Shown here piece after piece: positions 52,688 to 62,758 of a DNA stretch of 64,000 nt; the stretch's first letter is position 1; every line of letters starts with the position of its first letter. The stretch is taken from positions 62,001 to 126,000 of the forward strand of contig JAFSOA010000005.1 in NCBI GenBank assembly GCA_017447265.1, written 5' to 3'. The stretch is from Bacteroidales bacterium. GTDB lineage: Bacteria > Bacteroidota > Bacteroidia > Bacteroidales > UBA932. The notes beneath the pieces were generated by a model that was not told the DNA's origin, did not search any database, and was given only the letters and a program-made list of their open reading frames with translations. Made by a program: the position numbers and the translations under genes.

Positions 52688-53899
52688 ATGGACAATGCTG
52701 TATTTACTGTTTGTGCGAAGAATTATTTGGCGCAGGCTCTTTCTCTGAGGGAATCAACGCGTAAGTACAATGATGCGGATTTTTATATATTTCTAGCTGA
52801 TGATAGGCTAGGGCTTACTATTCCCGATGTTGTAGACTTGGATGATGAATGGATTCCAAATTGGAAATCAATGGCATTCAAATATGATGTTATTGAATTT
52901 AATACTTCAATCAAGCCTTTTTGTATCAAAAAATTGTTTTCTATGGGGTATAAGAAGGTTATTTATTTGGATCCGGACATTTATGTGTATAGCTCATTGG
53001 CATATGTCTATAATCTATTAGATGAATATTCCGTTGTTTTGACCCCTCACCGATGTGAGATGCTATTGAACCAAGTCGGTTTCATTAGTGAGGAAATGTG
53101 TCTTGAAGTAGGAATCTACAATCTCGGGTTTATCGCGGTAAAGAACTCTTCTGTAGGGCTGAGTATTATGGATTGGTGGTGTAAGAGATTGAAAGATAGA
53201 TGCTATGTCGAGAAGAATGATTCCTTATTTGTTGATCAAAAGTGGATGAATTTTATCCCTGGGTTTTTCCCCAATGATATTTTTCTTTCCCATCATTTGG
53301 GTATGAATGTGGCAATGTGGAATCTTCAGGAGAGAGAGATTGTTTCTAAAGATAATGAGTATTATATCATAAACCGCAATAATCCATTAGATAGTTATCC
53401 CCTTCTTTTCTTTCACTTCTCTGGATATAGTCCACTTTGGCCAGAAAGGTTGGATAAGAGGAATGAAGTTCTTACTACAATTACAAATCCAGAGTTAGAG
53501 CCATTGATAAAAGAGTATTGTGCGTGTGAATTAAGAAATCATTTTATGGAATATCATAAAATGGAGTATTCATATAGTGTCTATAGCAATAATGAGCAAA
53601 TTCTGCCTCTTCACAGGCGCTTATACGGTTCTTGTCTTCAGGAATTCGGTGAAGGCATAGATCCATTTGATGTGTCGAATAGCGTCTATAAAAGTTTAAG
53701 GAAGAAAGGACTAATTTCTCATGAGTTGTTAAAACAAACGAAGGAGAATATAAAGAAAGATTATAGCAAGGAGGAGAAAAAGTTGAAATGTTTTTTGCGC
53801 TTTTTCCTTAAGCTATTTGGCGCGAAGCGGTATACAAATCTCATTAAGGCCTGTAATAAAGTGGGCGTTATGAGTTATCATAGCTTTTTAATGGAATGA
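52688..53899 (+). CDS. glycosyltransferase, GT8-like
   Basis: A 403-residue protein. Begins AVFTVCAKNYLAQALSLRES and has the metal motif YLDPDIYVY (DXD) near residue 100, as in retaining GT8-like enzymes; HFSGYSPLWP follows later. ATG 52688 is used rather than a TTG two codons earlier. Last plus-strand gene of the cluster, 23 bases before the convergent glycosyltransferase. Confidence 0.75.
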   Translation: MDNAVFTVCAKNYLAQALSLRESTRKYNDADFYIFLADDRLGLTIPDVVDLDDEWIPNWKSMAFKYDVIEFNTSIKPFCIKKLFSMGYKKVIYLDPDIYVYSSLAYVYNLLDEYSVVLTPHRCEMLLNQVGFISEEMCLEVGIYNLGFIAVKNSSVGLSIMDWWCKRLKDRCYVEKNDSLFVDQKWMNFIPGFFPNDIFLSHHLGMNVAMWNLQEREIVSKDNEYYIINRNNPLDSYPLLFFHFSGYSPLWPERLDKRNEVLTTITNPELEPLIKEYCACELRNHFMEYHKMEYSYSVYSNNEQILPLHRRLYGSCLQEFGEGIDPFDVSNSVYKSLRKKGLISHELLKQTKENIKKDYSKEEKKLKCFLRFFLKLFGAKRYTNLIKACNKVGVMSYHSFLME

Positions 53900-53922
53900 A
53901 TTGAAGAATCGCGTATGAAGAA

Positions 53923-54723
53923 TTAAAGAGGTTTGTAATACCTGGCGATTAAACGAAGAATTGGCTGAGAGAGAAAGTTGGGCAGGTATTTTTTGAATGA
54001 AATCACTATCTTCTTGTGGCGGAACATCTTTTTTCTTTCTGCTTCAATGTCCATACCCCGCGCCTCGAGAATGGAATAGTGTTCTCGGGCTGAATCAAGC
54101 ATATTTTCGTAAGTCGTTCCGCTTCGCATTTCAAGCATTGCAATCTTACGGTCAATGTGAAGGAATTTGTGACCAGCAAGTGCTAAACTAGATAGTTGTT
54201 CGTAGTCGGCCGCATAGCGATAGTGTGTATCAAAAGGATGCTCCCGGAGTAGGGAAGTGCGGACGAAAGTGGATTGATGAAATACAGACATCCTGTGAGG
54301 AAGGTCTTCCGGTTTGGAAACGTTCGGAAAGGTGCCGTATTCGTAAATCATCAGCGCGTCGCCACAAATGGCATCCGCTTCCGGATGAGCCTCGATAAAA
54401 CTTGCCACGTCGGTCAAAACCAGCTCATCAACAAATACATCATCAGCATTCATGAAGAGAACCCAATCGCCGGTCGCCAGACTTGCGCCCTTGTTCATGG
54501 CATCATATAGTCCCTTGTCCGGCTCGCTGACGATGCGGCCGTGGCGTTCGATTTGGCCGCGGTAGTGATCCACGACAGCCATCGTATTGTCCTTGCTGGC
54601 TCCATCAATGATCAGATACTCCAATTTGTCGTAGGTTTGCGAAACGACAGATTGGATGGTCTTTTCAACGACATTCGCAGCATTGAAAGTAACAGTGATG
54701 ATGGATATGACGGGCTGGTTCAT
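53923..54723 (-). CDS. glycosyltransferase family 2 (WcaA-like)
   Basis: A 266-residue GT-A protein. PVISIITVTFNAANVVEKTI, LIIDGASKDNT, DKGLYDAMNKG and the DXD-type LFMNADDVF. It follows fcl by four bases on the same strand, so it may use GDP-fucose, though this is only context. ATG 54723 gives MNQPVISII; the longer frame overlaps fcl. Confidence 0.88.
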   Translation of the reverse strand: MNQPVISIITVTFNAANVVEKTIQSVVSQTYDKLEYLIIDGASKDNTMAVVDHYRGQIERHGRIVSEPDKGLYDAMNKGASLATGDWVLFMNADDVFVDELVLTDVASFIEAHPEADAICGDALMIYEYGTFPNVSKPEDLPHRMSVFHQSTFVRTSLLREHPFDTHYRYAADYEQLSSLALAGHKFLHIDRKIAMLEMRSGTTYENMLDSAREHYSILEARGMDIEAERKKMFRHKKIVISFKKYLPNFLSQPILRLIARYYKPL

Positions 54724-54727
54724 GGCA

Positions 54728-55669
54728 TTATCTTTCCGCACGCATCGGGTTATTGAGGAAATCCATGTAGGCCAGACGGATACCATCTTCGAGTTCCGTC
54801 TTATAGGTCCAGCCAAGGGCGGTTGCCTTGGAGACGTCCAGGAGCTTGCGGGGGGTGCCGTTGGGACGGGTGGTGTCCCACTCTATGCGGCCCTTGTAGC
54901 CTACCACCTTGGCCACCAGCTCGGTGAGGGCACGGATGGTGAGCTCCTTGCCCGTGCCGGCATTGACGGTTTCGTTGCCGCTGTAGTTGTTCATCAAGAA
55001 CACACAGAGGTTGGCCAGATCATCCACATAGAGGAATTCACGGAGCGGGCTGCCGTCGCCCCAGCAGGTGACGGACTCCAGGCCGGCCTCCTTGGCCTCG
55101 TGGAAGCGACGGATGAGGGCCGGGAGCACGTGGGAGTGCTCGGGATGGTAGTTGTCGTTGGGGCCGTAGAGGTTGGTGGGCATCACGGAGATGTAGTCCG
55201 TGCCGTACTGGCGGTTCAGGAACTCGCAATACTTGAGGCCGGAGATCTTGGCCAGGGCGTAGGCTTCGTTGGTCTTCTCCAGCTCGCCGGTGAGCAGGCA
55301 GCTCTCGGGCATGGGCTGGGGTGCCATCCGCGGGTAGATGCAGCTGGAGCCCAGGAACTCGAGTTTCTTGCAGCCATTCTTCCACGCCGCATGGATGACG
55401 TTCATCTCCAGGATCATGTTGTCGTACATGAAGTCAGCCAGAGCGCTCTGGTTGGCCACAATGCCGCCCACCTTGGCGGCTGCCAGGAACACGTACTCGG
55501 GCTTCTCCTGAGCGAAGAAGGCTTCCACTTGGTCCTGACGCGTGAGGTCCAACTCTTTGTGCGTCCGGGTAATGATGTTGGTGTAGCCTTGCCGCTGCAG
55601 CTCGCGCACAATGGCGGAGCCTACCATGCCACGATGCCCTGCAACATAAATCTTACTATTCTTCTCCAT
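54728..55669 (-). CDS. fcl: GDP-L-fucose synthase
   Basis: A 313-residue [18 protein letters not shown] near the N-terminus, FLGSSCIYP, and [13 protein letters not shown] with the catalytic Tyr-X3-Lys, then [11 protein letters not shown]. It performs the 3,5-epimerisation and 4-reduction that give GDP-L-fucose. ATG 55669 ([11 protein letters not shown]) is chosen over an ATG two codons upstream. It overlaps the gmd end by 14 bases. Confidence 0.95.
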   Translation of the reverse strand: MEKNSKIYVAGHRGMVGSAIVRELQRQGYTNIITRTHKELDLTRQDQVEAFFAQEKPEYVFLAAAKVGGIVANQSALADFMYDNMILEMNVIHAAWKNGCKKLEFLGSSCIYPRMAPQPMPESCLLTGELEKTNEAYALAKISGLKYCEFLNRQYGTDYISVMPTNLYGPNDNYHPEHSHVLPALIRRFHEAKEAGLESVTCWGDGSPLREFLYVDDLANLCVFLMNNYSGNETVNAGTGKELTIRALTELVAKVVGYKGRIEWDTTRPNGTPRKLLDVSKATALGWTYKTELEDGIRLAYMDFLNNPMRAER

Positions 55670-56729
55670 GTGCATAGAGTTTCTTTACCTTCTTCATATC
55701 ATGGGCGACCATGATACGTACCAGTTCTTCAAAGGAAGTTTTCTGGGGGTTCCATCCAAGTTTTGTACGGGCTTTGGTGGGATCGCCGAGGAGTTCCTCG
55801 ACTTCGGTGGGACGGAAGTATTTCGGGTCGACTTCGACCAGCACTTTGCCAGTAGCGGCATCAATACCCTTCTCGTTGATGCCTTCGCCTTTCCAGAGCA
55901 ACGAGATGCCGACTTCCTGGAAAGCGAGGGTGCAGAATTCGCGGACGCTGTGGTATTCACCGGTCGCGATGACGAAATCTTCGGGGGTATCGTTCTGCAG
56001 CATCAGCCACATGCATTCGACGTAATCTTTGGCATAGCCCCAGTCTCGCCGGGCGCTGAGATTACCCAAGTAGAGTTTATCTTGGTGGCCTTGTTTGATA
56101 CGGGCGGCGGCCAGCGTAATCTTGCGGGTGACGAAGGTTTCGCCGCGGCGCTCGGATTCGTGGTTGAAAAGGATGCCGTTGACAGCGAAGATGCCGTATG
56201 CTTCGCGATAGTTCTTGACAATCCAGTAGCCGTATTGTTTGGCCACGCCGTAGGGACTTCTGGGATAGAAAGGCGTATTCTCGTTCTGGGGCACTTCCAC
56301 TACCTTACCGAACAGTTCCGATGTTGAGGCCTGGTAGAGCTTAGTTTTCTTCTCGAGTCCCAGGATGCGGATGGCTTCGAGAAGTCGGAGCGTGCCGACT
56401 GCATCGGCTTCAGCCGTGTATTCCGGGCAATCGAAAGAGACTTTGACGTGGCTCTGGGCTGCCAGGTTATATACCTCGTCCGGCTGAACTTGCTGGAGGA
56501 TGCGGATCAGCGAACTGCTGTCGGTCATGTCACCGTAATGCAGCTCGATGGTTTTCTTGTTTTTCATGTCGCGCACCCATTCGTCCAGGTAGAGATGCTC
56601 GATGCGGCCGGTATTGAAGGAACTGCTGCGGCGCATGATGCCATGGACGGAGTAGCCTTTTTCCAGCAGGAATTCAGCCAGGAAGCTACCGTCCTGGCCT
56701 GTGATACCGGTGATTAATGCAGTTTTCAT
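55656..56729 (-). CDS. gmd: GDP-mannose 4,6-dehydratase
   Basis: A 357-residue [19 protein letters not shown] (NAD site), [36 protein letters not shown] and [10 protein letters not shown] (Tyr-X3-Lys). It produces GDP-4-keto-6-deoxymannose for fcl. ATG 56729 begins [11 protein letters not shown] as in homologues. Confidence 0.96.
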   Translation of the reverse strand: MKTALITGITGQDGSFLAEFLLEKGYSVHGIMRRSSSFNTGRIEHLYLDEWVRDMKNKKTIELHYGDMTDSSSLIRILQQVQPDEVYNLAAQSHVKVSFDCPEYTAEADAVGTLRLLEAIRILGLEKKTKLYQASTSELFGKVVEVPQNENTPFYPRSPYGVAKQYGYWIVKNYREAYGIFAVNGILFNHESERRGETFVTRKITLAAARIKQGHQDKLYLGNLSARRDWGYAKDYVECMWLMLQNDTPEDFVIATGEYHSVREFCTLAFQEVGISLLWKGEGINEKGIDAATGKVLVEVDPKYFRPTEVEELLGDPTKARTKLGWNPQKTSFEELVRIMVAHDMKKVKKLYAHGEE

Positions 56730-56749
56730 ATGTTTTCTATCATTGATTC

Positions 56750-57886
56750 TTAATATGTCTTGACAATCCACATTTCCATGAATCGGTCGGCGACGCTGTA
56801 GACCTTGGTCTTCTTGTCGTCCTCATAGGTGATGAGCTGTGCGTCCAGCAGGGTGGAAAGCGCATACTGAACGGAACTGGGCGATTTCAGCGCATGCTTT
56901 TTTACAAAGGCGACCGATGTCAGGCTGCGCGCCTTCCGTTCTTTGGCGATGGCGATCAGTGTCTCTTTCTGTTGATAGGTAAGCCGGTTCATGATGGAAG
57001 CGAAAGTACGCCCTTTTTCTTCCAATATGCCGTCCAGCGTGCTTAGAATAGCATCTTCCGCGACTACTTTTTCCGGATCCAGATAGGCGAAGGCATTGTG
57101 AAGGACATGGTGTACGTAGTAGGTATGCCCTTCGAAGAGGTCGTAGGCAAGCGCGGCCGCTTCCGGCTTCAGTGTCCGTTTTGCTTGCCGGAATTGATCG
57201 ATGGCGAAGCGGGTGTAGACATCCTTGGAAATCCTGTCGAGATGTGTCTGCTCGACACTGTTGTAGAAAGGTTTCGCGGGAGCGTTGAACATGTTCTCCA
57301 GGATATGGCGGTTGCTGCCGGCGTAGATGAAGCGGCAGTTGTTCATGTTCTGGATATAGGAGCGGAGGAGTGCTTCTACGTTCTTCTCCGGGTACTGTGT
57401 GATTTGCTGGAACTCGTCGATGGCGAAGATACAAGGCTTTTCAGCCTGTTCCAAATACCGGAAAATTTCTTCCAAGGTGAGTTCCGGCGAATGGATGTCC
57501 CCTAATTTGACATCGAACGAAGGCGTGCCTGTCGCTGGATTGTAGCCGAAACTGCCGGCCAGCGAACGAAGGAATGCGATAAAGTGGTCCAACGCAGCTT
57601 TCCCTCTGGGAACAAGGACCGCATAGATCTCCTTGCTCAGAAAGAGCACCATTTCGTGGAGACTGCTGGTCGGATAGATGTCTGCGTAGAAGGTGTAATA
57701 GTTGTCTTTAATGCAGGGTTGTTCAAAGACATGGCGAATCAATTGGGTCTTGCCCATTCTCCTGGGGGACGTGAGCAGGACATGCGCGTTGTTCTCAAGC
57801 GTCTTGACCAGCCATGCCGTCTCTTTGTCGCGGTCACAGAAGTAGGGCTCAGGGATGATGCCGGTAATGAAAAAAGGATTCACCAT
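56750..57886 (-). CDS. AAA-type ATPase with winged-helix C-terminus
   Basis: A 378-residue protein starting [20 protein letters not shown]. Walker A is SPRRMGKT, Walker B is FAIDEFQQI, followed by a sensor segment [11 protein letters not shown]. The C-terminal 100 residues look like a winged helix ([26 protein letters not shown]). This STAND-like ATPase family is common in Bacteroidetes, is often mobile, and has no settled function. It lies upstream of gmd with a 20-base gap and its own promoter, so it may drive the fucose genes. ATG 57886 follows from the promoter position. Confidence 0.8.
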   Translation of the reverse strand: MVNPFFITGIIPEPYFCDRDKETAWLVKTLENNAHVLLTSPRRMGKTQLIRHVFEQPCIKDNYYTFYADIYPTSSLHEMVLFLSKEIYAVLVPRGKAALDHFIAFLRSLAGSFGYNPATGTPSFDVKLGDIHSPELTLEEIFRYLEQAEKPCIFAIDEFQQITQYPEKNVEALLRSYIQNMNNCRFIYAGSNRHILENMFNAPAKPFYNSVEQTHLDRISKDVYTRFAIDQFRQAKRTLKPEAAALAYDLFEGHTYYVHHVLHNAFAYLDPEKVVAEDAILSTLDGILEEKGRTFASIMNRLTYQQKETLIAIAKERKARSLTSVAFVKKHALKSPSSVQYALSTLLDAQLITYEDDKKTKVYSVADRFMEMWIVKTY

Positions 57887-57903
57887 GGTTGCCGTCTTTT
57901 GCG

Positions 57904-57935
57904 CAAAGGTAAGCAAACTTGATATAATATACAAA
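57904..57935 (-). promoter_or_regulatory. complete Bacteroidetes promoter for the AAA ATPase-gmd-fcl operon
   Basis: On the minus strand: TTTG (57932-57935), 20 bases, TACCTTTG (57904-57911), ending 17 bases before ATG 57886. Confidence 0.7.
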
Positions 57936-57937
57936 TT

Positions 57938-57973
57938 GTATTATAGAAATCCTATAATAGAAAATCTATAATG
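57938..57973. repeat. ATTATAG/CTATAAT repeats upstream of the ATPase promoter
   Basis: ATTATAG and CTATAAT form a 7-base stem with a 5-base loop (about 57939-57957), followed by another CTATAAT 16 bases on. They sit just upstream of the -33 box and run into the end of the glycosyltransferase gene. A possible operator. Confidence 0.4.
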
Positions 57974-59054
57974 GTAAAACCACCCGGAATTTCGCCTCCA
58001 CGGCTTCTTCCGTATACTTCTCCAAGAACATCTGCCGCGAATAGGCGTTGAACCGCGGCCGGGGATGCTGTTCGAAATCCTTGAGGCAGGCGATGAAAGC
58101 CTCGGCCGTATTGCATTTGCCGCCGACTTTGTCATAGTCGACATCATACCCAACAAACGCTTCGTCGGTGGCAATGATGTTCTTGCCGTACATGAGGCTC
58201 TCGCAAGTCTTGACTTTCATGCCGCTGCCCTTGAAAATGGGGAGGATCATGATGTCGGCTTCCTCGAAGAAAGGAAGCAGATTGGGGGCATCACTGACGA
58301 CCTCGATGTATTTCAACGCCGGCTCTTCTTCTTTTAGCTTCGCCATGCCTTTGCCCACCACCTTCATCCGGATGTTTACATGTGGCAGTACGTGCTGAAC
58401 AAACCAAAGGATACCTTCGTTGTTCGGCGGGAAATAGGCGCCCAGAAACATGCAAAGCGGCTGTTTGCCTGTCATCGCTGTCGGATAGTTGTCCCGCTGA
58501 TACCTGTCCTTGAACGCGACCGGAATCATGACATCGCCGTGACGTCCGTAGCGCCGGGAGATTTCTTCATCGTCGCGAGGGTTCAAAGTGATGATCTTGT
58601 CAGCGAACTGGCAAGCGTATCGGTCATTGTTGTCAACGCAACGGAGCACGATGCCGCGCCCCGGTTTTCTGCCCAGTTTGGCCTCGAAGTAGGGGACTTC
58701 TACATTGTGGAAGAAGGCGATGACCCGTCCCTTGTAACCGGCCTTTTTCAACTTCTTGGCAATGATGCCGAAGACGCTGCGGTCGATGAAAACCACATCG
58801 AAGGATTCGGCTTGCCTGACGATGTCCTTGACCCGCTTCGGCGTCAAGCCGAAATAGTAATTGAACGGGAACCAGAAAAGGCCCTTGACATAATCCGCGA
58901 CAGATTTTTTCTTCGTTTCATCGTGCACAAAGTAAGTGGTCACGTGGCCTTCGCCCACGATGTGCGACAGCACATTGTGGTTCTTCTGACTGCCCTGCTC
59001 GCCACCCTCCAGGATGTTCCTGGACTTCTTGTACCGGATGAAAAGGATATCCAT
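57966..59054 (-). CDS. glycosyltransferase family 4-like (GT-B)
   Basis: A 362-residue protein. N-terminal glycine loop LEGGEQGSQKNHNVL, C-terminal domain with CMFLGAYFPPNNEGILWF and the GT4 donor region IFKGSGMKVKTCESLMYGKNIIAT, where the conserved glutamate falls in KTCES. It directly follows yfhO with no gap, so it is in the same transcript. Acceptor unknown. Confidence 0.82.
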   Translation of the reverse strand: MDILFIRYKKSRNILEGGEQGSQKNHNVLSHIVGEGHVTTYFVHDETKKKSVADYVKGLFWFPFNYYFGLTPKRVKDIVRQAESFDVVFIDRSVFGIIAKKLKKAGYKGRVIAFFHNVEVPYFEAKLGRKPGRGIVLRCVDNNDRYACQFADKIITLNPRDDEEISRRYGRHGDVMIPVAFKDRYQRDNYPTAMTGKQPLCMFLGAYFPPNNEGILWFVQHVLPHVNIRMKVVGKGMAKLKEEEPALKYIEVVSDAPNLLPFFEEADIMILPIFKGSGMKVKTCESLMYGKNIIATDEAFVGYDVDYDKVGGKCNTAEAFIACLKDFEQHPRPRFNAYSRQMFLEKYTEEAVEAKFRVVLPL

Positions 59055-61514
59055 TTAGGCGGCGTTTTGCTTCTTCCGGACGAGTGACATGCAACCCAGG
59101 CCGATAGCGGCCAGGATGGTCAGGTACATGATTACGATGCAGATCGTAGCGATGCGGTCACCTTTCCGTACGCTGTCGGGATCGAAGAGGAAGGTGATGT
59201 GGTGTTCGCCGGCAGGCACGTTGAGGGCGCGCAGGGTGTAGTTCACACGGTAGTGATCGACCGGCGCACCGTCGATGGAGGCTTTCCAGCCGTAGGGATA
59301 GTAGATCTCTGAAAAGACAATCGTACCGGGTTGGGAGGTCGTGTAATCGTAGTCGAGTTGCTTGGGGGTATAGGCGGTCAGGTGAACCTCGGCGTCAGGG
59401 GCGATGCCGGGCTGGGTGTTGCTGACATGGTCGGCAAAAGTCTTGTCGAGGACCGCTGTGTGGCTGAGTTCGATCTCGTTCAGCGCATCGCTTTCTTCCC
59501 GGGCCCCGTCGGCAATAACCAGCGAGTCCACAAACCAGGCATTCCCTAATGCGTATGGATTGCGCCAAATTTCCGGCTGCCCGTCTTCATCGGCCGCAAT
59601 GATGTACTTGGCGTTGAGCATGCCGATGACAGGCATGTGCATGGGGTTGAGGTGCTCGTCAATCAGGTCTTGATAGCGACGGAGCTTCGCAGCGTGGTAG
59701 CCGCCGATGGACTTCAACCAGTAGGACGAACGCGACTCATTGAAGGTATTGGTCGTGCGGTTCATGATCCGGAAATGCGGATCCGGGTCTTCCAGCAAGA
59801 TTTCCTCCCAAGGCTGCTTTTCGAAGATGGCTTCCTTGGATGTGGTAGGAACAAAAAAGTTGTCGTTGAAATAACGTTTATCCACCGGCCACATGTCGAC
59901 AAGGATGAGTACGCCGAGCCCGATCGTCAGCGGAACGAACTTGAGTTTCTTCTCGTTAAAGAAGAAGATGAGAGCGACGGCTGCTACGATGAAAGCGAAA
60001 CTCCGCCAGGCGTCGCCGGTCAGCAAGGCGGCGCGGTCAGCTTGGATGGCAGCAATGATGGTCGGCGGCAGTTGTGCGAGATACATGGCATCCCTGGGCG
60101 CCTCGAAGCTATAGATCGATTTGCCGAAGAGGGCGAAGAAGAGACAGAGGCCAGCGGTTATGCCACCGGCGATGAAGATACTCTTTCTGGCTTTCTCTTT
60201 CGGAACGGAGCCGTCGACCAGGGCCTTGAGGGCCAAGAAGCCGAGCAGGGGCATGGCAATCTCTGCCACTACGAGGATAGAGGATACCGCCCGGAATTTG
60301 TTGTAGAGCGGGAAGTGATTGAAAAAGAGCTCGGTGAGCCACATGAAGTTGGAGCCCCAGGCCAGCATTACAGAGAAAAGCGTAGAGACCAGGAGCGCCC
60401 ATTTGTATGGGCCCTTGACGATGAGGCAGCCCAGCAGGAAGAGGAAGCAGACGATGGCGCCCATGTAGACGTTGCCGGCCGTGAACGGTTGGTCGCCCCA
60501 ATACAAGGGAAGCGCTTTGACAAATTCCTTGACGGAGCGGGTTGGGAGGCCCAGGGCGACGGCCGCCTTGTAGGTGTGCGAGGATTTACCTAGCGTATAG
60601 TTCGAAGAACCCCCTTTGAAGCCAGGGATCAGGAAGGAGAACGACTCGTCGATGCCGTAACTCCATTGGGTGGCGTAATCAATATCAAGTCCATTGCTAT
60701 TCGTGCTTGCTGACGCTTCGCCCTCTTTGACAAGGTCGGAGTGTCCGCCACGCATGGTCTGTTCGGTATATTCTGCATTGGCGAAATAATGCGAACTGCC
60801 AGAGCCTATTCCAATTCCCACAGACAATACAAACAAAAGTGTGGCAATGCCAAAATCTTTCCAGCGCTTTTCCTTGGCATGGATGGCCAGTTCAGCAAAG
60901 AAGCAGACACCAATCATCATGAAAAGATAATAGGCCATTTGAGGATGGGGCATAATACCCAGTCCAGTAAACACCAGAACGAAGACAGTTCCCAATAAAT
61001 AACGCTTGTGATAGATAAGGAAGAAGCCTCCCAATACCATGGAAATGTGCGTGATAGATACTGGCTTAGTAAGATGTCCCGCCCCCAGGATGATAAGGAA
61101 ATAGGAAGATAAGGCTATAGCGATGCCCCCCACAATAGCTAGCGGAGGCTTAATGGAAAAACAGCGAAGCAGTAAAAAAAAGAAAAAGAAATAGTAAAAG
61201 ATGAGCCAAGAAATATGGCTGTCACTGCGGGGGAAAAGATGGCCGAAAGGGCTGCCAAGAATATCAGATTTAGTTATTCCGCCTCCCATTTGGTAATTTG
61301 GCATTCCGCTGAACACGGATCCATTCCACCACGAGTGATCACCTGTTTCTTCTGTGAAGCGAAGACATTCGGCTGTATTACAGATGGCATTCGTATTATC
61401 GCCCGTCTGTAACTCCTTTCCGCTGAACTCCGGTTTACAATAAATGAGCGCCAGCGCTGCAAACAGGATCACTGCCAGCAAATACACGCCATATTTTTCA
61501 AAAAACGATTTCAT
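59055..61514 (-). CDS. YfhO family membrane protein
   Basis: An 819-residue protein with about 12-13 helices and a soluble C-terminal part. Starts with a single helix, then the periplasmic loop LQTGDNTNAICNTAECLRF and WNGSVFSGMPNYQMG, a Bacteroidetes YfhO signature. The C-terminal region FSEIYYPYGWKASIDG is the conserved beta-sandwich segment. YfhO proteins are GT-C-like and are implicated in glycosylation of lipoteichoic acid or surface glycans; the role in Bacteroidetes is open. Confidence 0.88.
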   Translation of the reverse strand: MKSFFEKYGVYLLAVILFAALALIYCKPEFSGKELQTGDNTNAICNTAECLRFTEETGDHSWWNGSVFSGMPNYQMGGGITKSDILGSPFGHLFPRSDSHISWLIFYYFFFFFLLLRCFSIKPPLAIVGGIAIALSSYFLIILGAGHLTKPVSITHISMVLGGFFLIYHKRYLLGTVFVLVFTGLGIMPHPQMAYYLFMMIGVCFFAELAIHAKEKRWKDFGIATLLFVLSVGIGIGSGSSHYFANAEYTEQTMRGGHSDLVKEGEASASTNSNGLDIDYATQWSYGIDESFSFLIPGFKGGSSNYTLGKSSHTYKAAVALGLPTRSVKEFVKALPLYWGDQPFTAGNVYMGAIVCFLFLLGCLIVKGPYKWALLVSTLFSVMLAWGSNFMWLTELFFNHFPLYNKFRAVSSILVVAEIAMPLLGFLALKALVDGSVPKEKARKSIFIAGGITAGLCLFFALFGKSIYSFEAPRDAMYLAQLPPTIIAAIQADRAALLTGDAWRSFAFIVAAVALIFFFNEKKLKFVPLTIGLGVLILVDMWPVDKRYFNDNFFVPTTSKEAIFEKQPWEEILLEDPDPHFRIMNRTTNTFNESRSSYWLKSIGGYHAAKLRRYQDLIDEHLNPMHMPVIGMLNAKYIIAADEDGQPEIWRNPYALGNAWFVDSLVIADGAREESDALNEIELSHTAVLDKTFADHVSNTQPGIAPDAEVHLTAYTPKQLDYDYTTSQPGTIVFSEIYYPYGWKASIDGAPVDHYRVNYTLRALNVPAGEHHITFLFDPDSVRKGDRIATICIVIMYLTILAAIGLGCMSLVRKKQNAA

Positions 61515-61960
61515 ACAATGGAAATATTGTCTATGTTATCTCCCCGCCGAAGCGGCGCGGGAGCATTCAATTCAAACAAAAGGAGGTCGCCGATACGGAG
61601 GGAGACGTGGCGGCTTACCCGCTCCAGGCCCTCGATGATCGGGACAAACGCCACGTCGCCCAGCGCTTCCACGGGCTGGAACTCCCGTGCCACCCAGGTG
61701 GCGCGGTCCAGAAAGGGGGTCGTGGAGCCGTCATCCAGCACGCCGTAGAAGCAGATGCCGGGGGCCCACTGGCTGAAGTAGCGGCGGGCGAAGCGCGGCG
61801 CTACGGCTTTGCCGGCCTTATCGATGCGGACGCAGCGGCAGCGGGCGGCGAGGGCGCCGGTACAGTCGTCGGGCAGGCAGAAGCGGTCGGCATCGCGCAC
61901 GAGCGTGATGTCGGGGCGGGCGTACCAGCTTCCATCGGTCCTGACGACATGGATATTCAT
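61511..61960 (-). CDS. small protein, weak fumarylacetoacetate-hydrolase-like similarity
   Basis: A 149-residue protein. The stretch RIDKAGKAVAPRFARRYFSQ resembles part of the FAH-fold hydrolases found in Bacteroidetes, but the metal-binding glutamates of that family are not evident, so it may be a degenerate or unrelated protein. It is coupled at both ends by four-base overlaps (ATGA) with the exonuclease gene upstream and yfhO downstream. Confidence 0.5.
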   Translation of the reverse strand: MNIHVVRTDGSWYARPDITLVRDADRFCLPDDCTGALAARCRCVRIDKAGKAVAPRFARRYFSQWAPGICFYGVLDDGSTTPFLDRATWVAREFQPVEALGDVAFVPIIEGLERVSRHVSLRIGDLLLFELNAPAPLRRGDNIDNISIV

Positions 61961-62748
61961 TGCATCGAGAGCTTGATCCGGGTGAGCTGCTGCTTGGTGT
62001 CGAGCGTGAAGTCGCCGTCCATCATCCAGCTGTAGTACGAGGGCTCTTTCGTCAGCACGTCGACCACGCGGCGGCCCCGGTGCTTGCCGAAGTTGAATAC
62101 GGGCTCGTCGTCGTCGTTGAGGACGATGCGGCCGGCGTAGTCGACGAGACGGTTCTGGCAGGAATACTTGGCCAGGTAGGCCACGTCGTTCTGCAGCGGG
62201 TCTTCCTCGTCGTGGGCGTAGCGGTCGAGCTGGGCTTCCAGCACTTCGTAGGTGGCCATGGTGTCGGCTTCGGCGGAGTGGGCGTTGTCGAGGTTCTGCC
62301 CGCAGTAGAATTTGTAGGCGGCTTTCAGCGTGCGCTGCTCTTTCTTGTGGAAGATGTTCTGCACGTCCACGAGCTTGCGTTTGCGGAAGTCGAAGTCGAC
62401 GCCGGCGCGGAGGAATTCCTCGGCCAGCATCGGGATGTCGAATTTCAGGGAGTTGTAGCCGGCGATGTCGCAGCCCTCCATCAACTGGGCCAGCGACTTG
62501 GCCACCTGCTTGAAGGTGGGGCAGTCTTTCACGTCTTCGTCGCTGATGCCGTGAACGGCCTGGGCGCCGGGCGTGATGGGGATGGTGGGGTTGATGCGGC
62601 GGGTCTTGACTTCCACGTCGTTGGGCTGTCCGGGGCCGCCGGGCGACACTTTGACAATGGAGATTTCGACGATGCGGTCGGACGCAACGTTCAATCCTGT
62701 GCTCTCGATGTCGAAGAACAGGAGGGGATTCTTAAGCGCAAGCTGCAT
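61957..62748 (-). CDS. DnaQ-like 3'-5' exonuclease
   Basis: A 263-residue DEDDh exonuclease. Exo I is FFDIESTGL (Asp13, Glu15), Exo II is AGYNSLKFDIPML, and Exo III is NAHSAEADT with the catalytic His and Asp. A C-terminal extension FNFGKHRGRRVVDVL is the small domain often found on Bacteroidetes members. Likely proofreading or repair. It sits ten bases after dnaN in the same operon. Confidence 0.9.
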   Translation of the reverse strand: MQLALKNPLLFFDIESTGLNVASDRIVEISIVKVSPGGPGQPNDVEVKTRRINPTIPITPGAQAVHGISDEDVKDCPTFKQVAKSLAQLMEGCDIAGYNSLKFDIPMLAEEFLRAGVDFDFRKRKLVDVQNIFHKKEQRTLKAAYKFYCGQNLDNAHSAEADTMATYEVLEAQLDRYAHDEEDPLQNDVAYLAKYSCQNRLVDYAGRIVLNDDDEPVFNFGKHRGRRVVDVLTKEPSYYSWMMDGDFTLDTKQQLTRIKLSMQ

Positions 62749-62758
62749 GGGCGGTCGC

